A program made the position numbers and the translations under genes. Of a stretch of 64,000 nucleotides of DNA, positions 46,330 to 56,325 are shown piece by piece. Under the pieces are notes generated by a model. That model saw nothing but the letters and a program-made list of their open reading frames with translations, did not search any database and was not told the origin of the DNA. The DNA lies in the NCBI GenBank assembly GCA_963741355.1, contig CAVUIG010000014.1:1-64000 (forward strand). Reading direction: 5' to 3'. The stretch is from CAIWHR01 sp963741355 (GTDB taxonomy: Bacteria; Pseudomonadota; Gammaproteobacteria; Burkholderiales; Casimicrobiaceae). Each line of letters opens with the position of its first letter. Positions within the stretch are counted from its first letter, which is position 1.

Positions 46330-48884
46330 TTAGCGGCGGCCGCCTCCCCGGAATCCGCCGCCGCCGAATCCGCCGCCGCCAAATCGGCCACCGCCGCCAA
46401 AACCACCGCCACCAAAGCCGCCGCCGCCGAAGGAGCGGTCGCCGCCGCCGAATCCGCCGCCGCCAAACGAATCCGCCTCCGCCGGAACGGTCGCCGCCCC
46501 AGCCGCCGCCGGAGAAGTTGCCGAACCTGTCGTCGCCGGAGCTTCGCGCCTGCGATTCCTTGTCAGCCCACGAGTTGTCGCCGGATGCGCCTGACCAGCC
46601 GCTCCCGTCGGCCTTCTGCCAGCCGTCGCCGGTGTTCTTGTAGGCGTTGCCGTTCACGTCGGCATAGTGATTGTTGCCGAGGCTCGCGGTTCCCCAGGTG
46701 TTGGTGTTGCCGTCTTCGCGTTGTACGTCGATCCGCCACCGACGTGCGCGTTGCCTTCCGGTCCCGCGGTCGACGCGCCGGCGCGGTTGTACGAGCTGCC
46801 CCCCGCACCGGTTCCCGATACGGCGTTCGCGGTCGAGCGCTGGCCGGTATACGTGTTGTAGTTGCTCGCACGGGCGACATTGCCGGACCCGCCTGCCGCG
46901 CCGTTCACCGTGCGGTCGTAACCGCGCGTGGCGTTGCCGGTCCAGGCGTTGTATTGCTTGCCGGCGTTGTACGAGCCCGAGGTACCCGTGCGCGAGTTGT
47001 AGTAGTTGCCGCTCGCGGTGGTGCCGGCGACGCCGCCGCCCGCGTACCAGGAGCGCGTTCCCGAATACGTGGTCGCGCCCCAGTGGCCGTAGACGTTCGC
47101 GCTCGCCGAAGCGCAGCACGGATAGGCGCCCCAGTAGCCGGGGTGGTAGTACGCCCCGCCGTAGTAGTAAGGCGTCGCCCAGGCTCCCCAGCCCCACGCC
47201 GCGGTGGCGAGACCCACCGCGAAGCCCCAGGTGAATCCGACGTACGGGTTGTACACGGGCGCCGCGGCGATGCCATACGTGTACGGCGGCGGATACCAGA
47301 CGTCGCCGATCCAGCCCGCGTACGTGTAGCCGGTTCCGTAGATGACGGTGCCGTACGGCGAGACCACGGTGCCGAGATAGCCCGGCGTGTAGCCGACGTA
47401 GACGTACTGCGGCGTCGCTTCGTAGATGTGGACGTAGGTGACGTAGTAGATCGGCGAGGACGGCGGGATCGTGTAGATCACTGTCGGTACCGAGGTCGCA
47501 ATCGTCCACGGCCCCGTCAGCTGCGGCGCAATGAACCATACGCCCGCGACGACCGCGTAGTACTGGGTCGGCGAGACCTGGATCACCGGCTCCGACGAGT
47601 TCACGACGTAGGTCAACTGCGTGCCGGGGATCGGCTGGAACTGCGGCGGACCGCTGAAATTCGGTGTGAACGTCGGCCCGCCCTTCAGCGGCACCGTGGC
47701 CGTCTGCGGAATCGTGTTCTCGATCATCGCTTCCTGCGCCTGCGGTGTTCCGGCGACGGTCGGCAACACGGCTCCGGCGAGCGACTGTGACGGGATCTTG
47801 GAGAAGTCGGGCGGCAGCGCGTTGCTGGCGACGAACGTCCACGGTCCCGTGAGCGCGCGCGAAGTGAACCAGCGGCCGGCGAGCAGCACGTAATAGTTGC
47901 TGTTCGAAGTGTCGATGAGAACGTCGCTCGTGGTGTTGGATGCCCACAGCAGCTGGGTGCCCACGACCGGCACGAAATCAGGCTGGCCCTTGAACACGAT
48001 GAGCTCGCTCGGCACCTGAGCTCGTGTAGATCGTCGGGACGCCGCTGGCGAGCGATGGCTTCGGGTTCGCCTTGGGGCCGCCGTCGAGCAGATCGACGAC
48101 GCCCTTTTTCGAGAGCTCCGTCGCGATGGCATTCATCTCGTTGGCCATCAGCGGGCCCGGGTAGGCCTGCGACCACGGCCCGGCGATGCTGTTCGACGTG
48201 AGCCAGCCGTCGTAGACGTGAATGTAGAAGGCGTCGGCAATGCCGCCCTGCAGGATCAGCGCGCGCGTGTTGATCACGCGCTGGGCGTGGCTGTGTCCGG
48301 GGACTGCCTTCAGCACGGGCGCGCCGTCGATGGGCACCAGGATCGCCGGTGCATAGCTGACGAGCACCTGCGGCGGGGCGTTCTGAACCTCGACGGTCGG
48401 CGGCTTGACCCCGAGCAGCGCCAGCGATGATTCCAGCCGGTCGAGCGCGATCGAGCGGACGCTCGCCGCGAACTCCTTCTGCAGCTCCGCGGAATACGAG
48501 GCGCCGTGGTCCGGCAGCGTGGGGAAATCCGTCTTCGTGATGCTGAGATTCTCGAACACGACGGTGCGGTTCACCTTGTCGACCTGCGTGCGCGCGGTCG
48601 CGAAGATCACGCCGAACGACTCGTCCTTCGCGCCATCCTTCTTGATCGCGAGCGCGCAGCGGAAGTCGATCCGGTTGTCGGTCCACTTGTTGACCTGCGG
48701 CTGGTAGACGAGTACCTGCGCGCCCTTGAGATCGACGACGCGCGGCCACGGGTCGGCCGGCGGCTGGGTCGGCGCCGCGGCGGCGGACTTGGCCGGCGCG
48801 GCGGCTTGGGCGAGCACAAGGGGCGGCGCCACGAGAAGCGCAGCGGCAGCGGCAAGGATGATGGCGAGAGAGAGATGGTTTCAT
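46330..48884 (-). CDS. Large Tyr/Gly-rich exported protein (carbohydrate-binding family V/XII-type), frameshifted
   Basis: About 850 residues. A signal peptide (LAIILAAAAALLVAPPLVLA) starts at the ATG at 48884. The N-terminal third has RVVDLKGAQVLVYQPQVNKW and NRTVVFENLSITKTDFPTLP; the middle third has repeats of the type STSNSNYYVLLAGRWFTSRA and TGPWTFVASNALPPDF, twice over; the C-terminal third is very rich in Tyr, Gly, Asn and Ser (TYGIAAAPVYNPYVGFTWGF) and ends in GGGGFGGG repeats. NCBI annotations call similar Burkholderiales proteins carbohydrate-binding family V/XII. Breaks lie near 48860, 48020, 46700 and 46470. It is probably exported or surface attached; function unknown. Confidence 0.72.
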
Positions 48885-48987
48885 GATCGGCGATCGATTG
48901 ACGACGTTGAAAGTGAAATGCGCCGCGGCGACGGATGCCGCGGCGGCGCAGGGCCGGATTCAGATGGGAACGCGGCGCAGGTTGCGG

Positions 48988-49853
48988 TTACCAGCGAAAG
49001 TCGACGGCGATGAGCGGCCCGGTCAGGTCGAGGCTCTCGACCGACTTGCTGTTGCTCGTGTTGTAGGAAAGGTTGCGGAAGGCGACGAGCACGTTGCCCC
49101 AGTCGAACCGGTAGCCGACGCCGGCGTACGCCTGCCAGGTCCAGTTCGAATCATTGCCGGCGCCGATGTCGGCGTAGTACGGCAGGTACCACTTGCCGTC
49201 CGGGGAGAGCGACGACGGCGCCCTTGAAGCCGACGATGCCGTCGTACAGGTTGAGGTTATCGGAAACGCCGCCGGACTGGCTGAGGATTCCGTTCGGGCC
49301 GGCGAAGTTCCAGTCGAGCGACGTCTTGAGCGTCGCGTAGCGGAACCCGCCCAGGAGGTCGAAGTTGCCGAGGCGCGTGCGGTCGATCGTGTAGCTGCCC
49401 GCCAACGCGTGAAGAGGGTCGACTCGCAGGCCGGTATTCACGTCCGCATTGACCGGCAGCGTGACATCGCCCCCGGGCGTCGTCACATGCCGCACCTTGG
49501 ACTGGAGGCCCGACAGGTCCAGGTAGATGAAGTCGGCGAAGATCGCGCCGTTGCCCTTGCGCGCTTCGCCGGCCAGCATGATGGCGAACTGGAGGTCGCT
49601 GAGGTAGTCGTTCGGCGTCACCGACGCGCTGTGGTCGATGTTGAGCCCGGGCGGCGGGATGATGACGCCCGGCGGCAGGTTGAAATTGAACGTTGGCCTT
49701 GACGCCGGGGAACCAGCCGTAGATCGCGGCGCCGTAATGCCAGTTGCCGTCCCATGCATTGACGTCGGCGGCGGCGGCGGGAGCCGAAATTCCGATGGCG
49801 GCAGCGGCGGACAGCGCCGACAGGAAACCGGCGAGGCGAGTGCGTGGAATCAT
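48988..49853 (-). CDS. Outer-membrane beta-barrel protein, frameshifted
   Basis: About 288 residues. The signal peptide is LAGFLSALSAAAAIGISAPA. The mature part has WHYGAAIYGWFPGVKANVQF, DYLSDLQFAIMLAGEARKGN, IFADFIYLDLSGLQSKV, RLGNFDLLGGFRYATLKTSL and WTWQAYAGVGYRFDWGNVLV, ending IAVDFRW, a C-terminal Trp/Phe typical for barrel insertion. Breaks are near 49690 and 49215. The family is a conserved hypothetical OMP in Proteobacteria. It is the next gene upstream of the Tyr/Gly-rich protein on the same strand, so the two may be linked. Confidence 0.7.
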
Positions 49854-50190
49854 GAACGAGTTCTCCGTGGAAGCGAGGGACCGGCTGCGCTGGGCTGCCG
49901 GCGTGCGTTTGACTGTGGCGCGGACCGATAGTGCGTGCCGCGGTGATTCCGGATATTCGATGTCGGCTCCGTTGGCGCCTGGCCGCAGGCGCCAGATCCG
50001 ACCCATCGAGATTGTATTACCGGGCCATCGGCATGTACATCGACCGCGACCTGGGTGCCGTGGCGGTCAGCGCCCGATCCGGACAACGATGCGTCTCGCC
50101 CGGACGACCCGCCGAGCATGCGAACGTCGGTTCGCGTCGGCCGCAGGGAAGCCCCTGGGCCGCACCGCTGCGGTGCGGCCCGTCCGCGAA
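49854..50190. other. Intergenic region with one strong hairpin
   Basis: The 337 bases have no gene. At 50157-50181 the arms gggccgcacc and ggtgcggccc pair around gctgc. It lies just after the lipoprotein gene stop (minus strand), so it may be its terminator although no T-run follows. Confidence 0.55.
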
Positions 50191-50530
50191 TTACTGCCGG
50201 ATCTCGTTGCGCGTGCCGCCGGCGAAGCAGCCGGTGCCGTCGACGGCGCAGATCACGAGATAGGTCGCGCGCTGGCCGCAGCCCGCGACGCCGACGGTGT
50301 ATTCGGCGCGCTGCACCGGGAAGTCGCGGATGTCCGTACGACGGGGTCTGGATCATTTCCTGCGACAGGACGTTCGCGGTTGCCGCCGGGCAGTTCATTT
50401 CGAACGCGGCACGCCGCTGCGCGGTGTGCGCGGCGATGCCGGTCATCGATTCGACCTGTTGCGACTGCGACTGGCAGCCCGCTGCGATGGCGGCCACGGC
50501 AAAGGCAATGAGGGGCAGGCGGACTGACAT
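50191..50530 (-). CDS. Small conserved lipoprotein, frameshifted
   Basis: A lipoprotein of about 112 residues: lipobox in LIAFAVAAIAAGCQSQSQQV, then ESMTGIAAHTAQRRAAFEMN, CPAATANVLSQEMIQTP, and after a break near 50335, PVQRAEYTVGVAGCGQRATY and LVICAVDGTGCFAGGTRNEI. The pattern with paired cysteines is common in Betaproteobacteria as a hypothetical protein. The start has gagtgcc upstream (aggagtgcctc on the minus strand). Function unknown. Confidence 0.7.
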
Positions 50531-50872
50531 GAGGCACTCCTTCGTTGGTGGGTGGATCGAACCCCGGGGCGAAACGGCGGGTATGGGACGGCGGACGGAT
50601 GCCAGGATCCGTCCGCGCAAATCGCGATGACGCGTCGGTCGGGGGACATCGCCCTTGCCTCCGCGTGCCCACGATTCGCCAGCCCGCGCGCCGCGAAGCG
50701 AATTTACCTCCGGCGGCGCAGCCGGCGCAATGGCGAAACGCCTATCCTTTGATGGCGATGGTGAATGCGAGTTCCTCCCGGAGGGCCCGCTTGCGCTGCG
50801 CGCCGGATGCCGCGAAGCGGTGGCGCGCACGATGAGCCGCGAAAGTGCGCGATGGCCCCGGCGTCGTGCGAA
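50531..50872. other. Intergenic region, no gene
   Basis: These 342 bases lie between the kinase-ATPase stop and the lipoprotein start. No protein-like frame or repeat is evident. Confidence 0.5.
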
Positions 50873-52450
50873 TCAGCGCGAGCGTGGCGGAGCGGCAGCC
50901 CGAATGCGCGCGATTTCTTCGGGGTCGAGCGGGTGGGCCGACGTGCAGGCGACGACGTGGGCCATTTCGTCCACTCCGAGCGGTTCGTGCGTGCGGAGCT
51001 GCAGCGCGAGCACCTCCGCATCGGCGTCCGACGCATCGTTCGACGTGCGCGAGCGGCGAGCGAGCCGCTCGTGCAGCGTGGCGTCGTCGGCACTGACGTC
51101 GACGATGACGAACGGGACACGCTGCTCGGCGGCAAGCCCGCGCAGGAGGTCGCGCTGCGCGCGCCGCAGGAACGTGCCGTCGGCAATCGCGGTGAAGCCG
51201 GCGTCGAGCGCGATCGCGGCGTGGTCGCGCACGCGCTCGTACGTCCGGGCCGTCGCGCCGGGCGAATAGAGAGCGCCGGGCACGGCCGCGCCCGCGGGTT
51301 CCGAGGCGGCACCGTGCATCCGCTTGCGCTCGACGTCGGTCCGGATCCGGATCGCGTCGATGCGCTCCAGCAGATCCTGCGCGACCGTTGTCTTGCCGGA
51401 CCCGGAAAAGCCGTGCATCAGGATCAGCATGGGCTGCGTTCGCCGCGCATAGCGAAGGGCCTGCACGATGTAGCCGCGGGACTCCGCGTCGGAGTGCCGC
51501 GCGCGCCGGTCCGGCCCCGACCTGGGCCGCGCGGACCGCAACGACCTTGGCCCGCACCATCGCGCGGTACACGAGATAGAAGCGCAGCACGGAGAGCCCG
51601 GCGTAGTCGCCGGTGCGCTCGAGATAGGCGTTCAGGAACCGGCGCGCGAGGTCGGGCCGTCCGCGGTCGGCGAGGTCCATCGCGGTGAAGGCGACCTCGC
51701 TCATCACGTCGATCCAGCGGAGCTCGTCGTTGAATTCGATGCAGTCGAAGATGACGATGCGCCCATCGATCGCGGCCATGTTGCCGAGGTGCAGGTCGCC
51801 GTGGCATTCGCGGACGAATCCATTCGGCCTTGCGCCGGCGCAACGTCGCCGCGCGCTGCCGCAAGCTCGCTTTCCGTCCAGCGCGAGAGCGAGGCCAGCG
51901 CGCGGCGCGGCGCCGCCGCGGATCCGTCGCACGTCTTGAAGTTCTGCCGCGCGTAACCGGCGATCGTTTCCGGCGAGCCGAACGGCGACGCGGCCGGCGC
52001 GACGTCGATCCGGGCATGGAACCGCGCGACTTCGCCGGCGAGCGCGTCGATGTCGGCCGGCGCGAGCAGTCCGCGCGCGAGCACGCGCGACAGCAGCGCG
52101 TCCTGCGGGAACTCGCGCATCTGCACGGCGTAGTCGATCGCTTCGCCCGTGCCGCCCATGACGGGCGCATCGAGGGTGCCGGTGATCGGCACGACGGAGA
52201 GATAGAGCGAAGGCGCGAGCCGTCGATTGAGCCGCAGCTCCTGCTCGCAGAAGTGGCGCCGCGCGGCGAGCGTCGTGAAATCGAGGAACCCGAGGTCGAC
52301 CGGCTTCTTGAGCTTGTACGCGTGGCGGCCGGTCAGCAGCACGGTCGAGATGTGCGTCTCGAGGATCTCGACGCTCCCGGTATCGGATTCGCCGGAAAGC
52401 TGCCGCGCGAGCGCCGCAACAAGACGCGCGTGCGCGTCCGCACGCGTCAC
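50873..52450 (-). CDS. Bifunctional aminoglycoside-phosphotransferase-like/AAA ATP-binding protein, frameshifted
   Basis: About 525 residues. The N-terminal half is an APH/kinase-like fold with AYKLKKPVDLGFLDFTTLAA, then ECHGDLHLGNMAAIDGRIVI and FDCIEFNDELRWIDVMSEVA (Brenner motif HGDLHxxN and a DxxEF Asp). The C-terminal half is a P-loop kinase (LILMHGFSGSGKTTVAQDLL, IADGTFLRRAQRDLLRGL). This pair is the COG2187-COG0645 fusion seen in many Betaproteobacteria, substrate unknown; it need not confer drug resistance. Breaks near 51835 and 51530 join the frames. The GTG at 52450 is my best start; upstream codons look non-coding. Confidence 0.82.
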
Positions 52451-52529
52451 GCGGCGGGCGCGAGAGGGATCGATGCCGCGAATGCCACGCCCGCCTCCCT
52501 GCGGGATGATTCCGCGTCGCGCGCCGGGG

Positions 52530-52838
52530 TCAATGCCCGGCATTCGCGGCGGTGTCGTCCGATCGGAGCAGCAGATGATCGACTTGCGCCTCGGCCGCCA
52601 GCCAGTCGTCGACGTCATTGCCGTCGGCGTAGCCGCGCGCCACGTACAACTGGTATGCGGCCTCGCTGATCATCCGGTGACGAAGGTCCGGATCGACGGC
52701 GTCGCGGGCACCTTCCGCGAACGGCTGATCGGGCAGCGGCTCCTGCAGCGCGTCCACCTCGAGGATCGCCACGCTGTGGGGCCGCGGGATCGATTGCGCG
52801 GGATGATTGCCGCTGGGTACGCTGTGCTTCCTCGTCAT
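52530..52838 (-). CDS. DUF2934-domain protein
   Basis: A 102-residue protein whose C-terminal part matches DUF2934: RMISEAAYQLYVARGYADGN, DVDDWLAAEAQVDHLL. The N-terminal half is Pro-rich and probably disordered. DUF2934 is a short helical domain found in soil and plant-associated bacteria, function unknown. The ATG at 52838 follows aggtcg. It is divergent from modA across a 393-bp gap that contains an FNR-like palindrome. Confidence 0.75.
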   Translation of the reverse strand: MTRKHSVPSGNHPAQSIPRPHSVAILEVDALQEPLPDQPFAEGARDAVDPDLRHRMISEAAYQLYVARGYADGNDVDDWLAAEAQVDHLLLRSDDTAANAGH

Positions 52839-53231
52839 GATCGACCTCCTTCCGCGAGCAGGCTCACATGCCGGATGGTCGCGCGATCGGGGAAGGCCGA
52901 GGCGACGGCGATTGCCTTGCCACGCGGGTGCCTCGGCGGCGCGACATGCCGCGCAGGCGAACTTTGGTGAGACAGCGTCTCAGGTCATTTTGTTCGCGCG
53001 GGCGTGGTCCGTGTTGATCAGCGTCAACCGGCCCCTGTTATGGCGACGCGGCGCCGCCGGGCGGATTCCGATTGCGCGAAGCACGGCAGAGGATCGCGGC
53101 GCATTTCCCCGAGCGGCGTGGCCTCGTCGTCGTGCGAAACGAGGGGCGCGTGCCTCGCGTCCGACGACGAATCGTCGCGGATTCCCGGCGCGGGCTTGCG
53201 CCAATGGCCCGGGCTTGGCAGGCTGCGGGCC
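52839..53231. other. Divergent intergenic region between DUF2934 and modA
   Basis: These 393 bases hold no supportable gene. They contain an FNR-like palindrome at 53014-53027, 205 bp upstream of the modA start. No canonical ModE palindrome could be seen by eye. Confidence 0.5.
53014..53027 (+). promoter_or_regulatory. FNR/ANR-type palindrome upstream of modABC
   Basis: TTGATCAGCGTCAA matches 9 of 10 bases of TTGAT-N4-ATCAA. The distance to modA (205 bp) allows a long leader or an intermediate promoter. Chance occurrence in a 64-kb window is possible. Confidence 0.45.
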
Positions 53232-54029
53232 ATGACTCGCTTCGATCGTCGCCGGAAGCTCCTGCACGTGCTCGTGCTCGGAATGCTGCAGGCGCCGCTT
53301 TCGCCGGCCCTCGCCGCGGCGCCGGACGCGGCGCCACTGGTCGCGGCCGCCGCGGACCTGCGCTTCGCGCTCGACGAGATCGCGGCGGATTTCAAGCGCG
53401 CGACCGGGCACGACGTGCGCATCGTCTACGGCTCATCGGGCAACTTCCGCCGCCAGATCGCCGAGGGCGCGCCGTTCGAGCTGTTCCTGTCGGCCGACGA
53501 AGCCTACGTTCTCGCGCTCGCGCGCGAGGGGTTCATGGTGGACGACGGCGTCGCGTACGCGATCGGGCGCCTGGCGCTGGTGGTCCCCGCAGGCTCGCCG
53601 CTCAAGCTCGATGGCGAGCTCGCCGATCTCGCCGCCGCGGTCGCCGACGGCCGCGTGCGCCGTTTCGCGATCGCCAATCCCGAGCACGCGCCGTATGGGC
53701 GCGCCGCGCGCGAGGCGCTGCAGAAGGCGGGCGCGTGGGATGCGATCCGCGACCGCCTCGTGCTCGGGGAGAACGTGTCGCAGGCGGCGCAATTCGCGGT
53801 CTCCGGCTCGGCGCAGGGCGGCATCGTCGCGCTGTCGCTCGCGCGCTCGCCGGAAGTGCAGGGCCGCGGGCGCTTCGTCGCCATTCCGGAGCGGATGCAC
53901 GCGCCGCTCGTGCAGCGGATGGCATTGACGAAACGCGCGCAGGCGACCGCGCGCGAGTTCTATGCGTGGCTCGCCGGCCCGCAGGCGCGCGCGGTGCTCG
54001 TGCGCCACGGCTTCGCGGCTCCGGGATAG
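53232..54029 (+). CDS. modA: Molybdate ABC transporter substrate-binding protein
   Basis: A 265-residue periplasmic binding protein with a signal peptide (LLHVLVLGMLQAPLSPALAA). The mature part has LVAAAADLRFALDEIAADFK, VRIVYGSSGNFRRQIAEGAP, FELFLSADEAYVLALAREG and ENVSQAAQFAVSGSAQGGIV, matching ModA residues that bind the oxyanion (Ser and Ala loops). It captures molybdate (or tungstate) for ModB-ModC. It starts the modABC operon, with modB 6 bp downstream. The operon supplies molybdenum cofactor enzymes, e.g. DMSO- or nitrate-reductase types. Confidence 0.92.
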   Translation: MTRFDRRRKLLHVLVLGMLQAPLSPALAAAPDAAPLVAAAADLRFALDEIAADFKRATGHDVRIVYGSSGNFRRQIAEGAPFELFLSADEAYVLALAREGFMVDDGVAYAIGRLALVVPAGSPLKLDGELADLAAAVADGRVRRFAIANPEHAPYGRAAREALQKAGAWDAIRDRLVLGENVSQAAQFAVSGSAQGGIVALSLARSPEVQGRGRFVAIPERMHAPLVQRMALTKRAQATAREFYAWLAGPQARAVLVRHGFAAPG

Positions 54030-54034
54030 GCCGA

Positions 54035-54703
54035 ATGGACACCGCCGCGCTCCTGCTCTCGCTCAAGCTCGCTGCGTGCACGGTGGCGATCCTCGCGCCG
54101 GTCGGCATTCTCGTCGCGCGATTCCTCGCGACACGCGAGTTCGCGGGCAAGCCGTTCGTCGAGGCGGCGTTCGCGCTTCCGCTCGTGCTGCCGCCCACCG
54201 TGCTGGGCTATTACCTGCTGGTCGCGCTGGGCGGGCATTCGCCGGTCGGCCGCTGGTACGAGGCGGCGTTCGGGCACCCGCTGGTGTTCACGTTCGACGG
54301 CCTCGTCGTCGCGTCGGTGATCTTCAACCTGCCGTTCGCGATCCAGCCGGTGCAGCGCGCGTTCGAGGCGATTCCCGACGACCTGCGCCATGCCGCGTCG
54401 TGCTGCGGCCTCACCAGCCTGCAGAGCCTGTGGCGCATCGAGCTGCCGCTCGCGTGGGCGGGCCTCGTCACCGCCGCGGTGCTGACGTTCGCGCACACGC
54501 TCGGCGAGTTCGGCGTCGTGCTGATGGTCGGCGGCAGCATTCCCGGCGAGACGAAGACCATCGCGATCGCGATCTACGATCGCGTGCAGGGGTTCGATCA
54601 GGCCGGCGCGGGACTGATGTCGGCGGTGCTGCTGCTGCTGTCGATCGTCGCCATCGGAATCACGTTCCTCGCGTCGGCGCGAAGGCGGCGGCATGGATCC
54701 TAG
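54035..54703 (+). CDS. modB: Molybdate ABC transporter permease
   Basis: A 222-residue inner-membrane permease of five or six helices: LLLSLKLAACTVAILAPVGI, LPLVLPPTVLGYYLLVALGG, VVASVIFNLPFAIQPVQRAF, and VTAAVLTFAHTLGEFGVVLM. The ABC-loop is in DDLRHAASCCGLTSLQSLWR. This is the ModB pattern (FARTLGEFG). It overlaps modC by 11 bp and follows modA by 5 bp, so it is one operon. Confidence 0.93.
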   Translation: MDTAALLLSLKLAACTVAILAPVGILVARFLATREFAGKPFVEAAFALPLVLPPTVLGYYLLVALGGHSPVGRWYEAAFGHPLVFTFDGLVVASVIFNLPFAIQPVQRAFEAIPDDLRHAASCCGLTSLQSLWRIELPLAWAGLVTAAVLTFAHTLGEFGVVLMVGGSIPGETKTIAIAIYDRVQGFDQAGAGLMSAVLLLLSIVAIGITFLASARRRRHGS

Positions 54704-55817
54704 CGCCGACGCGCTGACGGTCGAGCTCGCGCAGGCGCGGCCGATCCCGCTCGCCGTGTCGATGTCGTGCGCGGGCGGCGAGATGCTCGCGCTGGTCGGC
54801 CCGTCCGGGAGCGGCAAGTCGACGGTGCTGCGCGCGATCGCGGGTGTCTACTCGCCCGCGCGCGGGCGAGTCGCCGTCGGCGCCGAGACCTGGTTCGATT
54901 CGGCGGCGGGCCGACATCGTCCCGCGCGCGAGCGCTCGGTGGGATTCGTGTTCCAGAACTACGCGCTGTTCCCGCATCTGTCGGCGCAGGACAACGTCGT
55001 GCAGGCGATGGGTCACGTCGCGCGCGAGGACCGCGTGACGCGCGCGCGGGAGCTCCTCGAGCGCACCAACCTCGCGGGGCTCGAGGCGCGCCGCCCGGCG
55101 CAGCTTTCCGGCGGGCAGCAGCAGCGCGTCGCGGTCGCCCGCGCCCTCGCGCGCGATCCGAAGGTCCTCCTGCTCGACGAGCCGTTCTCGGCGGTCGACC
55201 AGGTCACGCGCGAAAAGCTCTACGAGGAGCTCGCGACGCTGCGGCGCGACCTCCGCGTGCCGATGATCCTCGTCACGCACGCGCTCGACGAGGCCGCGAT
55301 GCTGGCCGACCGGATGTGCATCCTGCATCGCGGCACGACGCTGCAGGCGGGCACGCCTCAGGCGGTGATGATGCGCCCGGCGTCGCCGCTGGTGGCGCGG
55401 CTGGTCGGCCTCAAGAACATCTTCGTGGGCGAGGTCGTCGACCACGAACCATCGCGCGCGCTGACGCGGATCCGGTGGCAGGGAGCCGTTCTCGAGGCGG
55501 CGCATGCGCCGCAATTCGCGCCGGGATCGCGGATCGCGTGGGTCGTGTCGCCGTCGCATATCGTCATGCATCGCCGCGACCGGCCCTCGCGCGGCGAGCG
55601 CGAGAATCCCGTCGCGGGCATCGTCGTGCGCTGCATCGAGCTCGGCGAGACGACCGCATTGTCGCTGCGCGTGGGCGCAGGCGAGCGCGCCGACATCTTC
55701 TTCTCGCTGCCGACGCACGCCGCGCGTCGCAACGGACTGGCGCTCGGCGTTGCCGCAAGCATCTCGCTCCTCACGGACGGCATCCACCTGATGCCGCCCG
55801 GTGACACGGGCGTCTGA
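54693..55817 (+). CDS. modC: Molybdate ABC transporter ATP-binding protein
   Basis: A 374-residue ATPase: Walker A in LALVGPSGSGKSTVLRAIAG, Q-loop in FVFQNYALFPHLSAQDNVVQ, signature LSGGQQQRVAVARALARDP, Walker B VLLLDEPFSAVD, H-loop VTHALDEA. A C-terminal MOP-type domain follows (VAGIVVRCIELGETTALSLR), as in ModC. It energises ModB. It overlaps modB by 11 bp. The next downstream features are an FNR-like site and the first decaheme operon leader. Confidence 0.93.
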   Translation: MDPSADALTVELAQARPIPLAVSMSCAGGEMLALVGPSGSGKSTVLRAIAGVYSPARGRVAVGAETWFDSAAGRHRPARERSVGFVFQNYALFPHLSAQDNVVQAMGHVAREDRVTRARELLERTNLAGLEARRPAQLSGGQQQRVAVARALARDPKVLLLDEPFSAVDQVTREKLYEELATLRRDLRVPMILVTHALDEAAMLADRMCILHRGTTLQAGTPQAVMMRPASPLVARLVGLKNIFVGEVVDHEPSRALTRIRWQGAVLEAAHAPQFAPGSRIAWVVSPSHIVMHRRDRPSRGERENPVAGIVVRCIELGETTALSLRVGAGERADIFFSLPTHAARRNGLALGVAASISLLTDGIHLMPPGDTGV

Positions 55818-55973
55818 CCGATTCGAGAGGTCGGTTCCCGCGTAGTGCCGCAACGGCAATGTGTCGGCGACCGAAGTCGCGCATCGACGCCGCAGGCCGC
55901 ATAGGCGGCGACGTTGCGAATTGCGCCATTACTTGATCCGCCGGTCGTTGGCGCCATCGGTTCCCTTGCGCAA

Positions 55974-55987
55974 TTGACACAGGTCAA
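55974..55987 (+). promoter_or_regulatory. FNR/ANR-type palindrome upstream of the first decaheme operon
   Basis: TTGACACAGGTCAA has the inverted half-sites TTGAC and GTCAA (8 of 10 to TTGAT-N4-ATCAA). It is the start of a leader homologous to that of the second operon, where the site is TTGATACAGGTCAA. Confidence 0.6.
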
Positions 55988-56004
55988 AAGTCATGCTCGC
56001 CAAA

Positions 56005-56124
56005 ATGAATAACCCTTTTAAATCAGTGAGGCAATTTTGCAACACCATCAAATTATCGCGACCCTTTTGCTTGACCCCGAGCGTCCGCCGAATCAAGAAT
56101 GCCGGTAGCCTACAGAAGGTTTTT
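56005..56124 (+). other. Candidate leader peptide, copy 1
   Basis: An ATG-initiated frame of 40 codons (MNNPFKSVRQFCNTIKLSRP, continuing to VF) aligns without gaps to 60313-60432 with 24 of 40 residues identical. The frame stays open past this point in copy 1, so it is not a closed small gene; it may be a conserved RNA element instead. Confidence 0.3.
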
Positions 56125-56325
56125 CTGCCCCAATTGCCTGCAGGCGCAACAAGAAGAAGACACGCAGCGACGTCGCCATTGAACGCATCCGGCGACGACG
56201 TTGCTCCGATTGGCGTTTCGCGCGGGACCTCTCTCCGCGCAAGGCGTAGGGCGGCACAAGGCCGCAGACCTGCAACTGCCGGGCACTGCCACCGGCATCG
56301 GGTCGAACGATCGAAAGGGGTTCAC

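Noticed and set aside
45086..47947. A 953-codon minus-strand open frame.
   Set aside because: Its part opposite the reductase and lactonase is a shadow; only the stretch that completes the Tyr/Gly-rich protein is real.
50873..52450. A drug-resistance aminoglycoside phosphotransferase.
   Set aside because: The kinase fold is fused to a P-loop kinase as in a common housekeeping family of unknown substrate; resistance cannot be claimed.
55974..56325. A GEMM c-di-GMP riboswitch in the decaheme leaders.
   Set aside because: Multiheme genes in Geobacter often have one, but I could not find the conserved GEMM core in either leader.
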